Below are positions 26,931 through 35,817 of a DNA stretch of 64,000 nucleotides, one piece after another. How positions within the stretch are numbered: position 1 is the first letter of the stretch; every line of letters starts with the position of its first letter. Source of the stretch: Natronococcus sp. A-GB1 (GTDB lineage Archaea; Halobacteriota; Halobacteria; Halobacteriales; Natrialbaceae). The notes beneath the pieces are model-generated. The model saw nothing but the letters and a program-made list of their open reading frames with translations, was not told the origin of the DNA and ran no database searches. The position numbers were made by a program, and so were the translations under genes. The stretch spans positions 124,001 to 188,000 of the forward strand of contig NZ_JARUKW010000003.1 in assembly GCF_029688845.1 (NCBI RefSeq), given 5' to 3'.

Positions 26931-27155
26931 ACAGAGCCGTTTTGCCCGCGGAGGTGATAGGAGTTCGGTTGTCGGTTCGTCTCCCCGGTGATCCCCTGAT
27001 CGGGTCCGGTCCCCGCCACCAATGAACTGTAACTCGAATCCGTTCCCCAGCTTCACGTTTGAAACAAAACAGGCAATTCGGCAACTACATGTACACATCG
27101 AGCGCACTTCATCCGAACTATCTCGAAACTTGCTCGGGGAGAATAGCTGATGCTA

Positions 27156-27377
27156 TCACCGGTGTTGTTCGCTGTCGCTCTGTCCCTTCTCTGCTGCCAT
27201 GTAGCCAAAGAGGATCATTGCCAGAAACACCGGGAACAGAAACGCGATGGCGATGATCGTTCCCGGATCAAAGTACGCGCTCGTATCGAATCCATCTCCT
27301 CCGAAAACTGGAAGCCAGACGATGACGCCGCCAAGAAGCCCGATGATACTGATGAGAGCCATTCGTCCTCTGTTCAT
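27156..27377 (-). CDS. Small two-helix membrane protein
   Basis: A 73-residue protein with two hydrophobic helices (about 6-24 and 40-60) separated by a Gly/Asp loop, and a polar tail AAEKGQSDSEQHR. It begins MNRGRMALISIIGLLGG; the second Met is an alternative start. The surrounding DNA is AT-richer than average. No family is recognised. It resembles the many small haloarchaeal membrane proteins seen in intergenic pockets. Confidence 0.6.
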   Translation of the reverse strand: MNRGRMALISIIGLLGGVIVWLPVFGGDGFDTSAYFDPGTIIAIAFLFPVFLAMILFGYMAAEKGQSDSEQHR

Positions 27378-27532
27378 ATCTTCATTAGTGTGTCTAATTG
27401 AAAATAGTTTGTCGTATACGCTCCCTACACCGAACTGGCGGGCCCGCAAGCGGGTATCACAGCTCACACTGCATAACGGAGCCGTGCTTTCAACGACTGC
27501 TACAGACGATCCGACGGGCCCGATCGACGTCT

Positions 27533-28966
27533 TCAGTTCGAGAGCGCGCGCTCGACGGCCTCGGCGACCTCGAGCGCCTTCTCCCCGAGCGGCGTCGCGA
27601 CGACCCCGTCGTCCATCGCCGTCTCGAGCTCCTCGCGGTCGACGATCTCGACCGCGCCGTCGGGCGTGCGGATCACGTCGACGTAGAGATCGACGTACCG
27701 CACGCAGTCGGGAAACAGCTCGAGGGGCGTACAGACGTTGACGTAGGTGCCCTTCGCCGACCCCTCGCTGTCCCTGTAGGTCGTCGGATACCACCAGCGA
27801 CCCTCGCGGAACTTCGTCACCGCGACGTCGCCTCCCTCCTTGGGGACGCCGAGGGCGTCGTACGTGCCGCCGCCGCGCATCGAGCGCTCGAGGGTTATCG
27901 TCCCCTCGGGATCCCAGTCGGTCACGTCGCCGTAGCCGAGCGAGATCAGGCGCCCGTCGGGTTTCCCGTGGCCGATCTCGAGGCGGTCGCCCTCGAGCGG
28001 GCCGAACTGTCGGGAGACGGCGTCGAACGGGAATTCGTCGGCGAACCCGTTTCCGGCAGAACCGCAGACGGCTTCGGCGAAGTCGACCGCGGCGCTCGCC
28101 GCCCGATCCGCCGCTTTGGTCCGGTGGTGGCCCGGCATCGTCGACTCGACCTCGCGGCGGTGTTCGTCGAGCGCGAAGCGGGACTTCCGGCCGAACCAGA
28201 GCCAGCGGGTCGCTTCGGGCGTCGCTAGCCGGTCCGGCGAGCCGGGCTCCTCGGGGCTATCGGCGAGGGCATCCTCGAGTCCGCGGGCGCGGTCGACGGC
28301 GTCCTCGAGAGCCCGCTCCATCGCCGCGAGGTCCGCGTCGGCTGCGGGACGGTGCCAGCGCAGCCCCCAGCCCTCGGGGACGTCGACCGAGAGGAGGTCG
28401 GTTATGCCCACGAGCTCCTCGGCCCGCTCCCCGCGAAGACTCGCGGAGACGCCGTTCCGGGCTCGAGAGAGGGTGCAGAGCCCGCCCGCGGCCTCGAGCC
28501 CTGGGGCAACTCGGGGATCGTCGTCGTCCCACGGCGGCGTCGGCTCGCGAACCTGCACGCGGTAGCGGTTCCCCGAGTCGACGTAGCCGTCGACGTCGTC
28601 GTAGCTCAGGTAGCCCCGACGGCCGTCGCCGAGGTCGACGACGGCGCCGCCTCCGCCGTCGGCCTCGAGCACCTCGGCGTCGAAGATCGCGCCGCGGGGG
28701 ACGTCGCCGTCCCAGCAAAACGTATCGACGGCGAGCTCCTCAAGGCGCGAGACGGCCGTCGTGACCGCCTCCGGCGCGCCAGAAACCTCGACGCCCTGCC
28801 GGTTGCGGGTCGTCTCGAGCGAGACGTCCGCGGGCGCGGCCGCGAACGACTCCTCCTCGAAGCGCTCGCTGATCGGGTCGGAGGCCTGGACGACCTCAAG
28901 CCCGTCGTCGTTCAACAGCTGCGTCAGCGCCGTCGTGTAGATCCCCCGCACTCGAGCGGTCGTCAT
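27533..28966 (-). CDS. fau-1: Probable ribonuclease FAU-1
   Basis: A 477-residue archaeal FAU-1 family protein, related to the S1-like N-terminal part of RNase E/G and joined to a C-terminal DUF402 domain. Recognisable segments are RGAIFDAEVLEADGGGGAVV with GYLSYDDVD in the S1-like domain, the helical middle with PGHHRTKAADRAASAAVDFA, and the DUF402 end WWYPTTYRDSEGSAKGTYVN with VRYVDLYVDVI. Relatives bind AU-rich RNA and take part in rRNA processing. The ATG is placed at MTTARVRGIYTTALTQLL. Confidence 0.9.
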   Translation of the reverse strand: MTTARVRGIYTTALTQLLNDDGLEVVQASDPISERFEEESFAAAPADVSLETTRNRQGVEVSGAPEAVTTAVSRLEELAVDTFCWDGDVPRGAIFDAEVLEADGGGGAVVDLGDGRRGYLSYDDVDGYVDSGNRYRVQVREPTPPWDDDDPRVAPGLEAAGGLCTLSRARNGVSASLRGERAEELVGITDLLSVDVPEGWGLRWHRPAADADLAAMERALEDAVDRARGLEDALADSPEEPGSPDRLATPEATRWLWFGRKSRFALDEHRREVESTMPGHHRTKAADRAASAAVDFAEAVCGSAGNGFADEFPFDAVSRQFGPLEGDRLEIGHGKPDGRLISLGYGDVTDWDPEGTITLERSMRGGGTYDALGVPKEGGDVAVTKFREGRWWYPTTYRDSEGSAKGTYVNVCTPLELFPDCVRYVDLYVDVIRTPDGAVEIVDREELETAMDDGVVATPLGEKALEVAEAVERALSN

Positions 28967-29009
28967 TGCCGCTCCTCCGCGAGCCGCGGTTCGGTTCCCC
29001 ACACGGCGA

Positions 29010-29387
29010 TCACCGCAGCGTCTCGCAGTCGGGGGCGAACCGGACTCGATCGTGGATCGTCGGCCCCAGCGTCAGCTCGACGGAGCCGTCCGAAAGCACG
29101 CGGCCGTCCTCGACGTAGACGCCCCAGCTGTCGAAGCGAAGCCAGCCGCGCATCTCGTCGGCGTGGGTCGTCAGATCGAGGCCTTCGACGGTGTGTTCGG
29201 GGTAGTCGGCGCTCGAGTGGGCCATCTCCATGTCAGAGTACACCGTTTCGTGGGCGTCGAAGAAGGCCTCGAGCGCGGTGACGTCCTCCTCGACGGCCTC
29301 GACGACCGCCTCGGAGGCAGCCCTGAGCTCGTTGGTCTCGAGGCCGACCTCGCGAAGCGCCCGCTGCGTTCGCTGATCGAAGTGCAT
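29010..29387 (-). CDS. Conserved haloarchaeal protein of unknown function
   Basis: A 125-residue acidic soluble protein starting MHFDQRTQRALREVGLETNE and containing a helical first half and the conserved stretch VYSDMEMAHSSADYPEHTVE. The second half is beta-rich (DEMRGWLRFDSWGVYVEDGR). I recognise it as a conserved haloarchaeal family but know no role. It lies 43 bases upstream of the RNase FAU-1 gene on the same strand, so co-transcription is likely. Confidence 0.8.
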   Translation of the reverse strand: MHFDQRTQRALREVGLETNELRAASEAVVEAVEEDVTALEAFFDAHETVYSDMEMAHSSADYPEHTVEGLDLTTHADEMRGWLRFDSWGVYVEDGRVLSDGSVELTLGPTIHDRVRFAPDCETLR

Positions 29388-29524
29388 GCGGGGACGTTGG
29401 CGCGACGCCACTTTGTGCGTTCGGTTCGTCGCCGGTCTCTCCGGCACACCGTCCGCCGCGCGTCGTTACCGGAGCAGTCGCTGGGTGGAACGAGTCCCAC
29501 GAATCCACAGGAACAAGTCGCGTC

Positions 29525-29680
29525 TCAGTCGTCGGCGGCGAGACCGGTTTCGGCCGGCGACGAGGCGTCGTCGGCGCTGGCGGGCGTCGCCGATTCGGTT
29601 GCGTTCTCGGTCGTCTCCTCGGTCTCGTCCTCGGGACCCGGTGGGGCGGTGTAGTGGATACCGCGGCTCGCGTTGTACAT
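29525..29680 (-). CDS. Small acidic protein (51 residues)
   Basis: A short frame beginning MYNASRGIHYTAPPGPEDET and continuing with an acidic, Thr/Ser/Ala/Glu-rich tail ending ETGLAADD. The composition is typical of haloarchaeal intrinsically disordered protein, and AT-rich sequence upstream could hold a promoter. No homology is recognisable, so coding status is likely rather than certain. Confidence 0.5.
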   Translation of the reverse strand: MYNASRGIHYTAPPGPEDETEETTENATESATPASADDASSPAETGLAADD

Positions 29681-29817
29681 CGTGATTCGTTCTCACGGTC
29701 CAGTACACATAAGCTCGATCCTAATACGGATCATGAGATCTGATATCATACTAGGACGCGTCGACCCGGACTGGGGCGTGCCGAACTATTACCGGGCCGG
29801 ACGGAGTATCACGCTAC

Positions 29818-30831
29818 ATGAAACGACGGCGGGACCCGGTCGAACGGGCCAGCGACGAGTCGACGGACCTCCAGGACGTCTCGACGTGGGAGCCACGGAA
29901 CGCCCTCGACCGGCTCTCGGTCGCGACGTACAACGGGATCGCCTACGGGCTCCACGCGATCATCATCGGGGTCGCCCTCGCGATTACCGCCTTCCTGCTC
30001 GTCCAGCCCGGCGTGCTCCTCCTCGAGGATCCGTGGCTCGCGCTCTTCTTCGGGCTCTCGGTCGTCCCGGCGGCCCTGCTGGCGGCGTTCATCTGGTACT
30101 CCGACATCACGACGAACGAGCCGCTGGGGCTGCTGGTCGCGACGTTCGTTCTAGCGGTTCTCTTCGCGACGTTCGCGGCCATCGTCAACTCGGTGACGAG
30201 GCCGTACTTCCAGCTGTTCGGCGCGCTCGGCACGGTCTTCTTCTTCTTCCTGATCGTCGGTCCCGTCGAGGAGACGGTCAAGCTCCTCGCGGTCCGAGTC
30301 TTCGCGTACCGCAGCGACACGTTCGACGCCGTTATCGACGGCGCCGTGTACGGCGCGATCGCCGGGCTCGGCTTCGCCGCCATCGAGAACACGATCTACG
30401 TCGCAGGCACGGTCGCGGAGGCCCAGGTCGGCACCCTCGCCGCGGCGACCGACATCGCGACCCAGCGGGCGCTGGTCGGTCCCGGCCACGTCATCTACTC
30501 GGCGATCGCGGGCTACTACCTCGGGCTGGCGAAGTTCAACCGCGAGTACGCCGGGCCGATCGTCGTCAAGGGGCTGCTGATCGCCGCGTTCGTCCACGGC
30601 GCCTACAACACTACCGTCGGGATCGTTCCCGAGATCCTCACCTCGCTGTACCCGATCGGGTTCGGCGTCGCGTTCGTCGCGTACGTGATCGTCTTCGACC
30701 TCGCGATCGGCTACTACCTCTACCGGAAGATCGCCCGCTACCGGCGAACCTACCGGGAGGTTCGAGGCGACGCCGACGACGCGCCGTCGCCGGAGCTAAC
30801 CGAGTTCGATCCGCCGACTCGGCAGCGTTGA
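29818..30831 (+). CDS. PrsW-family intramembrane metalloprotease
   Basis: A 337-residue polytopic membrane protein of the PrsW/CAAX-protease-like group. The diagnostic motifs lie in separate helices: GPVEETVKLLAVR, GFAAIENTIY, GPGHVIYSAIAGYYLG and AFVHGAYNT. In Bacillus, PrsW makes the first cut in an anti-sigma factor at the membrane; in archaea the substrates are unknown. A basic, hydrophilic N-terminal tail of about 35 residues precedes the first helix. The first ATG was chosen, with an AT-rich promoter region 60-100 bases upstream. Confidence 0.9.
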   Translation: MKRRRDPVERASDESTDLQDVSTWEPRNALDRLSVATYNGIAYGLHAIIIGVALAITAFLLVQPGVLLLEDPWLALFFGLSVVPAALLAAFIWYSDITTNEPLGLLVATFVLAVLFATFAAIVNSVTRPYFQLFGALGTVFFFFLIVGPVEETVKLLAVRVFAYRSDTFDAVIDGAVYGAIAGLGFAAIENTIYVAGTVAEAQVGTLAAATDIATQRALVGPGHVIYSAIAGYYLGLAKFNREYAGPIVVKGLLIAAFVHGAYNTTVGIVPEILTSLYPIGFGVAFVAYVIVFDLAIGYYLYRKIARYRRTYREVRGDADDAPSPELTEFDPPTRQR

Positions 30832-30914
30832 GACGGTCTGCCGCAACGGTTTGCTGGTGCAACCACAGAACGGCCGCGGTTGCACCGTCGACGACGTACA
30901 GCAGTCCGTACGAC

Positions 30915-31517
30915 CTACTCGAAACGGGCCTCGAGCAGCCGCTCGACGTACTTCGCGAGAACGTCGACCTCGAGGTGGACCGGGTCGCCGACGTCCTTCT
31001 CGGAGAGGGTCGTTAGCTCGTACGTCGTGGGGATGATGGCGACGGTAACGGTTCCATCGTCGGCGAGATCCGCAACGGTGAGGCTGATCCCGTCGAGCGT
31101 GATCGATCCCTTCTCGACGACGTAGCGCTCGTAGCCCGCCGGCAGCTCGAACTCGAAGAACCAGTCTTCCTCCACCGATTCGATGCTCGAGACCGTCGCC
31201 ACCGCGTCGACGTGACCCTGGACGACGTGGCCGTCGAACCGGCCGTCGGCGGGCATCGCCCGCTCGAGGTTCACCGACTCACCCTCCTCGAGGTCGCCCA
31301 GATACGTCCGCTCGACCGTCTCGCTCGCGAGAAAGACCTCGAACCACGCGCCCGCTTCGAAGCGCTCGACCGTGAGACAAACCCCGCTGACGCTGATGCT
31401 CTGACCGTGCTCGAGCCCGGTCGCGACCTCGTCGGCGCCGATCCGGAGCCGGAGCCCGTCCTCGGTTCGGGAGCGGGCGTCGATCGTTCCGGTCTCCTCG
31501 ACGATTCCCGTGAACAT
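30915..31517 (-). CDS. ribE: Riboflavin synthase
   Basis: A 200-residue bacterial-type riboflavin synthase, which converts two lumazine molecules to riboflavin. The invariant N-terminus MFTGIVEETG is present, and the protein is made of two lumazine-binding repeats. Repeat 1 has SISVSGVCLTVERF, repeat 2 has GSITLDGISLTVADL. Haloarchaea use this bacterial type rather than the pentameric archaeal RibC. The gene stands alone and diverges from a small membrane protein gene. Confidence 0.95.
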   Translation of the reverse strand: MFTGIVEETGTIDARSRTEDGLRLRIGADEVATGLEHGQSISVSGVCLTVERFEAGAWFEVFLASETVERTYLGDLEEGESVNLERAMPADGRFDGHVVQGHVDAVATVSSIESVEEDWFFEFELPAGYERYVVEKGSITLDGISLTVADLADDGTVTVAIIPTTYELTTLSEKDVGDPVHLEVDVLAKYVERLLEARFE

Positions 31518-31630
31518 ATCTGAGGGTTCGAGCCGACGGACAAAACCGCTCCGGAATGCGGATGCGTTCCAGTTCCGTGACGGACCGGTAGTCGCCGCGC
31601 TTTTGGCGGCCCCCTTCGTAGCCGGCGTCG

Positions 31631-31879
31631 ATGGCCGGAATCATCGATACGATCAAGCTAGCGGGTACCCTCGTGCTCGCGCTGCCGGCCGCACTCGCCG
31701 GGCTCGAGTTCCTCCTGATCCGCGGCGAGACGGCCGTCGGCGCGGTGCTGATCGGCCTCGCGATCGGACTCGTGCTCGTCCAGCACCGGCTCACCCTCCC
31801 CTCCGACGTTCCGACTGCCGTCGTAAAACGAGTGGCCGGAACGGTACGCAAAGACCCCGACGACGCCGACGATCGGTGA
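31631..31879 (+). CDS. Small haloarchaeal membrane protein
   Basis: An 82-residue protein with two hydrophobic helices (about 8-27 and 35-50: AGLEFLLIRGETAVGAVLIG) and a basic then acidic tail (VVKRVAGTVRKDPDDADD). I recognise the pattern as a common haloarchaeal hypothetical without known function. It diverges from ribE. Confidence 0.65.
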   Translation: MAGIIDTIKLAGTLVLALPAALAGLEFLLIRGETAVGAVLIGLAIGLVLVQHRLTLPSDVPTAVVKRVAGTVRKDPDDADDR

Positions 31880-31933
31880 GCAGCGATCGAGCGCTCTCGA
31901 GGGCGCCGAAGTGACTTCTTCCGAACGAAATCG

Positions 31934-32383
31934 CTATGCCGCCGTCACCGACGGTAGCTGGGCCGTCCTGACCCAGAACTCGTCGACCGCGCGGGCGAGC
32001 GAGACGTACTCGTCGTGGCTGTTCGGCTTGGTGAGATAGGCGTTCGCGCGACGATCGTAGCTCTCAGCGATATCCGACTCGTCCTCGGAGCAGGTCAGGA
32101 CGATCACCGGGAGCGTGGTCAGGTCTGCCCCCTCCTGGAGCGTCTCGAGCAGTTCGAACCCGTCTACCCGCGGTACGTTGAGATCGAGCAACAGGAGATC
32201 GGGAAACGAGCCGGTGTCGCGGCGATCGGAGAGATAGCTCATCGCCTCGGCGCCGTCGGAGACGGTGTGGACTCGGACGTCGTCGGCAACCTGGTCGAAC
32301 GCGTCGCTGATCAGCGTCGCGTCGCCGGGATTGTCCTCGACGAGAAGAATGATGGTTGGCTCTGACGGAGTCACGGTTCTCAT
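31934..32383 (-). CDS. Response regulator (receiver domain only)
   Basis: A 149-residue single receiver domain. Acidic pocket residues are in LLVEDNPGD, the phosphorylatable Asp67 is in LLLLDLNVPRVDG, and the signalling Thr/Lys are in VIVLTCSEDE and NAYLTKPNS. It belongs to the Rcp1-like group common in haloarchaea. It has no output domain, so it must pass the signal by protein contact; no histidine kinase is adjacent. A TCTTATTG element about 26 bases before the ATG fits leaderless transcription. Confidence 0.92.
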   Translation of the reverse strand: MRTVTPSEPTIILLVEDNPGDATLISDAFDQVADDVRVHTVSDGAEAMSYLSDRRDTGSFPDLLLLDLNVPRVDGFELLETLQEGADLTTLPVIVLTCSEDESDIAESYDRRANAYLTKPNSHDEYVSLARAVDEFWVRTAQLPSVTAA

Positions 32384-32495
32384 ACGGTAGTTTCTCGAGA
32401 CGCCTCAATAAGACCGATCACTATACACGTTGGGACCGGCTGCGTGTGCAGCCCCTGAGTATATATGTTAGGAACGATCGGCGAAATCGCCGGAC

Positions 32496-33542
32496 TCACT
32501 CGAGCGCCGCCGGATCGAGCGACTGTGGGATCGACTCGAGCCAGTCGACGGACTCGTCGACTGCGAACAGCTCCGCCAGTCGGATTCGGCCGTCCCCGAT
32601 CTCGACGCCGGCGTCGAGTCGAACGACGGCTCCGCCGTCGATCTCCTGGCGCCCGCGGTTCGGGCGTTCCGCGGGCTCGAGACCGACGCCGACGACGCGG
32701 GTTCGGATCTCGTCTTCGAACCCGAACGCCCGTACTTCGGCCTCGAGGTCGGCCTCGACGGCGGTCACCGACTGGGCGTCGGCGGTGAGCATCGACGCGG
32801 CCGAGCGAAACGCGCGCGTGACGCCGACGTGAGCGCGTCGCTCGTCCCCGCCGTCGCCGTCGCGAACGTACGTTCGAGCGAGCCCGCCGTAGTAGCCCGA
32901 CGGCTCCCGCGGTGCGGTCTCGAGGACGATCGGAACGCCCGTGCGGATCGGGTCGCCGTCGGGAACCGAGACCGCGGTGTTGCCGTCCGGGAACCCGCCC
33001 GCAGCGACGATTCCCCCGTCGATCGCAGTACGGAGCCGCCGACCGGTCAGGGGCTCACCATCGATCGCGAGCCGTCCGTCGACGACGTCGGCGCCCGCGA
33101 GCAGCGAGGCGCCGCGTCGGATCCCGGCACCCGCAGCGGCCTGGGCGGTTCCGATCCGCTCTCGCTCGGCCGGTGTCTTCGTCGCCCTGGCTCGTTCGAC
33201 AACGTCGGTCGAGGTAAGCGAGAGGCCCGCTCCCTCGAGGTAGAGCGCGGCGTCGTGGGGGATCCGGGCCGGCGTCAGTACCGTTCCCTCGAGCCCGGCG
33301 GCAGCGAGGTCGTCGGCGAGGGTGCTGGCGGGGTCGGCCTCGGTGTCGGTCGCCGATCGAACGCGCCACTCGCGGCCGTCGAACGCGAGGGCGCGGCGCC
33401 CTCGTTCCGGCTTTCGCTCGAGTTCGGGTCGACAGTACCGAATCGAGGGATCGTCGGCGGAGCCGACGTGAACGAACGCGCTCGCGCCCTCGCGTTCGAG
33501 GGCCGTACGCAGGGCGGAGTCGACGGGCGCGTCGCCGGTCAC
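32496..33542 (-). CDS. Creatinase/M24-fold protein lacking metal ligands
   Basis: A 348-residue protein with the layout of an Xaa-Pro aminopeptidase: an N-terminal creatinase-like domain, the KTPAERERIGTAQAAA hinge (122-137) and a C-terminal pita-bread domain. In active M24 enzymes five residues bind two metals. Here the DxG motif reads VLETAP (Glu208), the D-x-T-R-T motif reads GGLARTY, GHGxGL reads VVGVGL (Val284 for His), and the two glutamates read LDAGV (Asp310) and RLAELF (Ala323). It is therefore probably a non-peptidase. Start is GTG overlapping the helicase stop by four bases. Confidence 0.8.
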   Translation of the reverse strand: MTGDAPVDSALRTALEREGASAFVHVGSADDPSIRYCRPELERKPERGRRALAFDGREWRVRSATDTEADPASTLADDLAAAGLEGTVLTPARIPHDAALYLEGAGLSLTSTDVVERARATKTPAERERIGTAQAAAGAGIRRGASLLAGADVVDGRLAIDGEPLTGRRLRTAIDGGIVAAGGFPDGNTAVSVPDGDPIRTGVPIVLETAPREPSGYYGGLARTYVRDGDGGDERRAHVGVTRAFRSAASMLTADAQSVTAVEADLEAEVRAFGFEDEIRTRVVGVGLEPAERPNRGRQEIDGGAVVRLDAGVEIGDGRIRLAELFAVDESVDWLESIPQSLDPAALE

Positions 33543-35404
33543 GGCGCTTCGGCTTCGAGCTTCTCCGCCTCGCCGTCGGGCGCCTGTGCCTGCTCGAGCA
33601 GCTCCTCGAGGCTCAGATCGGTCAGTTGGTTGGTCAGGAGGACGTCGATCGGTAGCGTCGGCGCGCCGTCGACGAGGTTCTCGAGGATGTACAGTCGCTC
33701 GCGGGCTCGGGACATGCCGACGTAGAACACCCGTCGCTCGTTGTCCGTGAGCACGGGAACGGGCGAGGTCGTCTTGGTGAACTCCTCGCAGCCGGGGACG
33801 TCGGTGGGGTCGTCGACGGTCGCGACCATCTGCTCGACGACCTTCTCGGTGAGGTCGGTGCCGATGAAGACGTGGTCGGCCTCGCGACCCTTCGCGGAGT
33901 GGATGGTACCGACGCGAACCCGGTCGGTGTCCATCCCCTGGTACTCGCCGATGTTGAAGTACGAGCGGATGCTCTTCTTCTGGAAGTTCGTCACCTTTCG
34001 GACCATATCCCCCGCGGAGGCGGGGCCGGGCATGAACGGCGCGTGGTCCTCGATCACGTCGCCAGGGATGGTGAGCTCCTCGAGGTCCTCGACGCCGGCT
34101 TCCTCCTGGCGTTCGTCGATCTCGTCGAAGAGGGCGTCGCGCTCGTTGGTACCGAACGCAGAGTCCTGCAGCATGTCCGCGAGGCGACGGGCCTGGAGTC
34201 CGGTGACGTCGTCGCCGGCGTCGATCGCTTCGACGGCACGGACGTACTGGGTGAGTCGGTCGGTCCACATCCGCTGGTCGGTCAGCGAGCGAAACGGCAC
34301 GCCCTCGGTGATGAACTCATCGATGAACTGGAACATCTGGTACCGGGCGCGAAACAGTAGCATGATCGTCCCGTCGCCCTCGACGAGCGTACGCCGGACC
34401 ATCCGGACGACGTCGAGCATCGAGGCGTTCGCACGGGCCTCGACCGAGCCACCCTCCTTGCGGGGCTTGAGGTCCTTGTCCTGGCGCTGATCGATGTGGC
34501 GGATCTCCTTGTTGACCGCGTTGAGAACGTTCGAGGGGAGTCGGTAGGAGTTGGGCAGAATAACGTCCTCGTCGACCTCCTCGTCGAGCAGCAAGGCGGG
34601 GTCGGCACCCTGCCAGGAGTAGACGACCTGGTCGTCGTCGCCGGCGATCAGTACCTCCTTCATGTGGGGTTTCCACTCCTCGTAGACGTCGTACTGGAGC
34701 GTGGTGATGTCCTGGAACTCGTCGATCACCAGGTAGTCGACGTTCGGCAGCAGCGAGCGCTGCTTGACCCGCTCGAGCATGTCCGCAAAGCCGATCTTGC
34801 CCTGCTCGCCCTTGTAGCTGCGCCAGCCGCGGATCGCCTCGGGGACGTCGATCCGATCGTCGTCGGAGGGCCAGGTCGGCGTGTACTTGTTGCCTTCCTG
34901 GGCGCGGTCGTCGATCTCGGGAGGGAGCCGAACCTCCTCATCGTCCCACTGGAAGGGGACGTCGTACCAGTCGGAGACCTCACGGCTGGTCCGCTGAAGC
35001 CACTGGCTCGTCGCGATAACTTTGTTCCCGATCGTCGTCGAGCGGGCCGTGCGACGGCCCGCTCCCGAGTACTCGTCCTCGTACTCGATACCGTACTCCT
35101 CGCAGAACTCCTCTTTGTCCTTCTCGCCGATGACGTCGCTTCGAGAGAGATCGAGCAGCTCGTAGGCCTTCGCGTGCATCGTACAGACGTTGCCCTGCAG
35201 TGCGCGTGGGCTCTCGTCGAGCCGCTCTGCCAGCCGTTCGCGAACCTCCTGTGCGGCCGCTCGAGTGTACGAGACGACGAGAATATCCCGGAACGTGACC
35301 CCGTCCTGCTCGAGGATCTCTTCGACGTGATCGAGAAGCGCGGTCGTCTTCCCGCTTCCCGGCCCACCGAACAGCCGGGTGACCTTCGTCTCCGTAGTAG
35401 CCAT
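33539..35404 (-). CDS. UvrD/REP-type superfamily 1 DNA helicase
   Basis: A 621-residue SF1A helicase. Walker A is GGPGSGKTT at residues 13-21. Further motifs are VVSYTRAAAQEVRERL (Ia), VIDEFQDIT (II), IAGDDDQVVYSWQGADP (III), the NSYRLPSNV region (IV), VGTIHSAKGREADHVFIG (V) and RRVFYVGMSRARERLYIL (VI). It translocates on single-stranded DNA with ATP hydrolysis and probably acts in repair or replication restart. It is downstream of a zinc-ribbon microprotein and overlaps the M24-fold gene by GTGA. Confidence 0.93.
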   Translation of the reverse strand: MATTETKVTRLFGGPGSGKTTALLDHVEEILEQDGVTFRDILVVSYTRAAAQEVRERLAERLDESPRALQGNVCTMHAKAYELLDLSRSDVIGEKDKEEFCEEYGIEYEDEYSGAGRRTARSTTIGNKVIATSQWLQRTSREVSDWYDVPFQWDDEEVRLPPEIDDRAQEGNKYTPTWPSDDDRIDVPEAIRGWRSYKGEQGKIGFADMLERVKQRSLLPNVDYLVIDEFQDITTLQYDVYEEWKPHMKEVLIAGDDDQVVYSWQGADPALLLDEEVDEDVILPNSYRLPSNVLNAVNKEIRHIDQRQDKDLKPRKEGGSVEARANASMLDVVRMVRRTLVEGDGTIMLLFRARYQMFQFIDEFITEGVPFRSLTDQRMWTDRLTQYVRAVEAIDAGDDVTGLQARRLADMLQDSAFGTNERDALFDEIDERQEEAGVEDLEELTIPGDVIEDHAPFMPGPASAGDMVRKVTNFQKKSIRSYFNIGEYQGMDTDRVRVGTIHSAKGREADHVFIGTDLTEKVVEQMVATVDDPTDVPGCEEFTKTTSPVPVLTDNERRVFYVGMSRARERLYILENLVDGAPTLPIDVLLTNQLTDLSLEELLEQAQAPDGEAEKLEAEAP

Positions 35405-35505
35405 TGTAGCTGTTCAGGGTCGCAATACCCATAAGTGACGTGGGTTACGGCCGGAAAACCGCTGTTGGACCGAATACCATCGGTCCCGGTCGTCACGTCC
35501 GCCGA

Positions 35506-35691
35506 CTACGGGGTCGGCGTCCACCCGCAGACGGTACAGCTACTGGCCGACTGCTCGTGAAGCCCGCCGCAGTCGGGACACTGCTTCTTGTTATACTCCT
35601 GTTCCCACCCCACTCGCTCTACCGTGTGACCGCGGTCCGAAAGGAATTCATCGAAGACATCGTCACCGGCATCGTTGGGTGAGGTTGCCAT
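35506..35691 (-). CDS. Zinc-ribbon microprotein (HVO_0416-like)
   Basis: A 61-residue protein with an acidic N-terminal half (SPNDAGDDVFDEFLSDRGHT) and a C-terminal zinc ribbon: KKQCPDCGGLHEQSASSC, then TVCGWTP. It matches, from memory, the haloarchaeal HVO_0416 zinc-finger family of microproteins, with the YNKKQCPDCG hallmark. Possible roles are nucleic acid or protein binding. It precedes the helicase gene by 101 bases on the same strand. A TTTAATA promoter and an inverted repeat lie just upstream of its ATG. Confidence 0.82.
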   Translation of the reverse strand: MATSPNDAGDDVFDEFLSDRGHTVERVGWEQEYNKKQCPDCGGLHEQSASSCTVCGWTPTP

Positions 35692-35693
35692 AC

Positions 35694-35714
35694 CCGTGGT
35701 AATGCTAACCACGG
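35694..35714. promoter_or_regulatory. Perfect inverted repeat, candidate operator
   Basis: CCGTGGT and ACCACGG, seven bases each with a seven-base spacer, lie between the zinc-ribbon gene's start codon and its TATA-like element (about 35716-35725 on the minus strand). A repressor bound here would block transcription of the zinc-ribbon/helicase cluster. The regulator is unknown. Confidence 0.5.
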
Positions 35715-35817
35715 TATTAAAGGCCGCGGTTCACACAGTAATCTGCCGGATCTCGCGATCGATCTGACCCACTGGGCCGACCCGCGGACTTTTCTCGGTC
35801 TCGCACGAAGATCGGGT

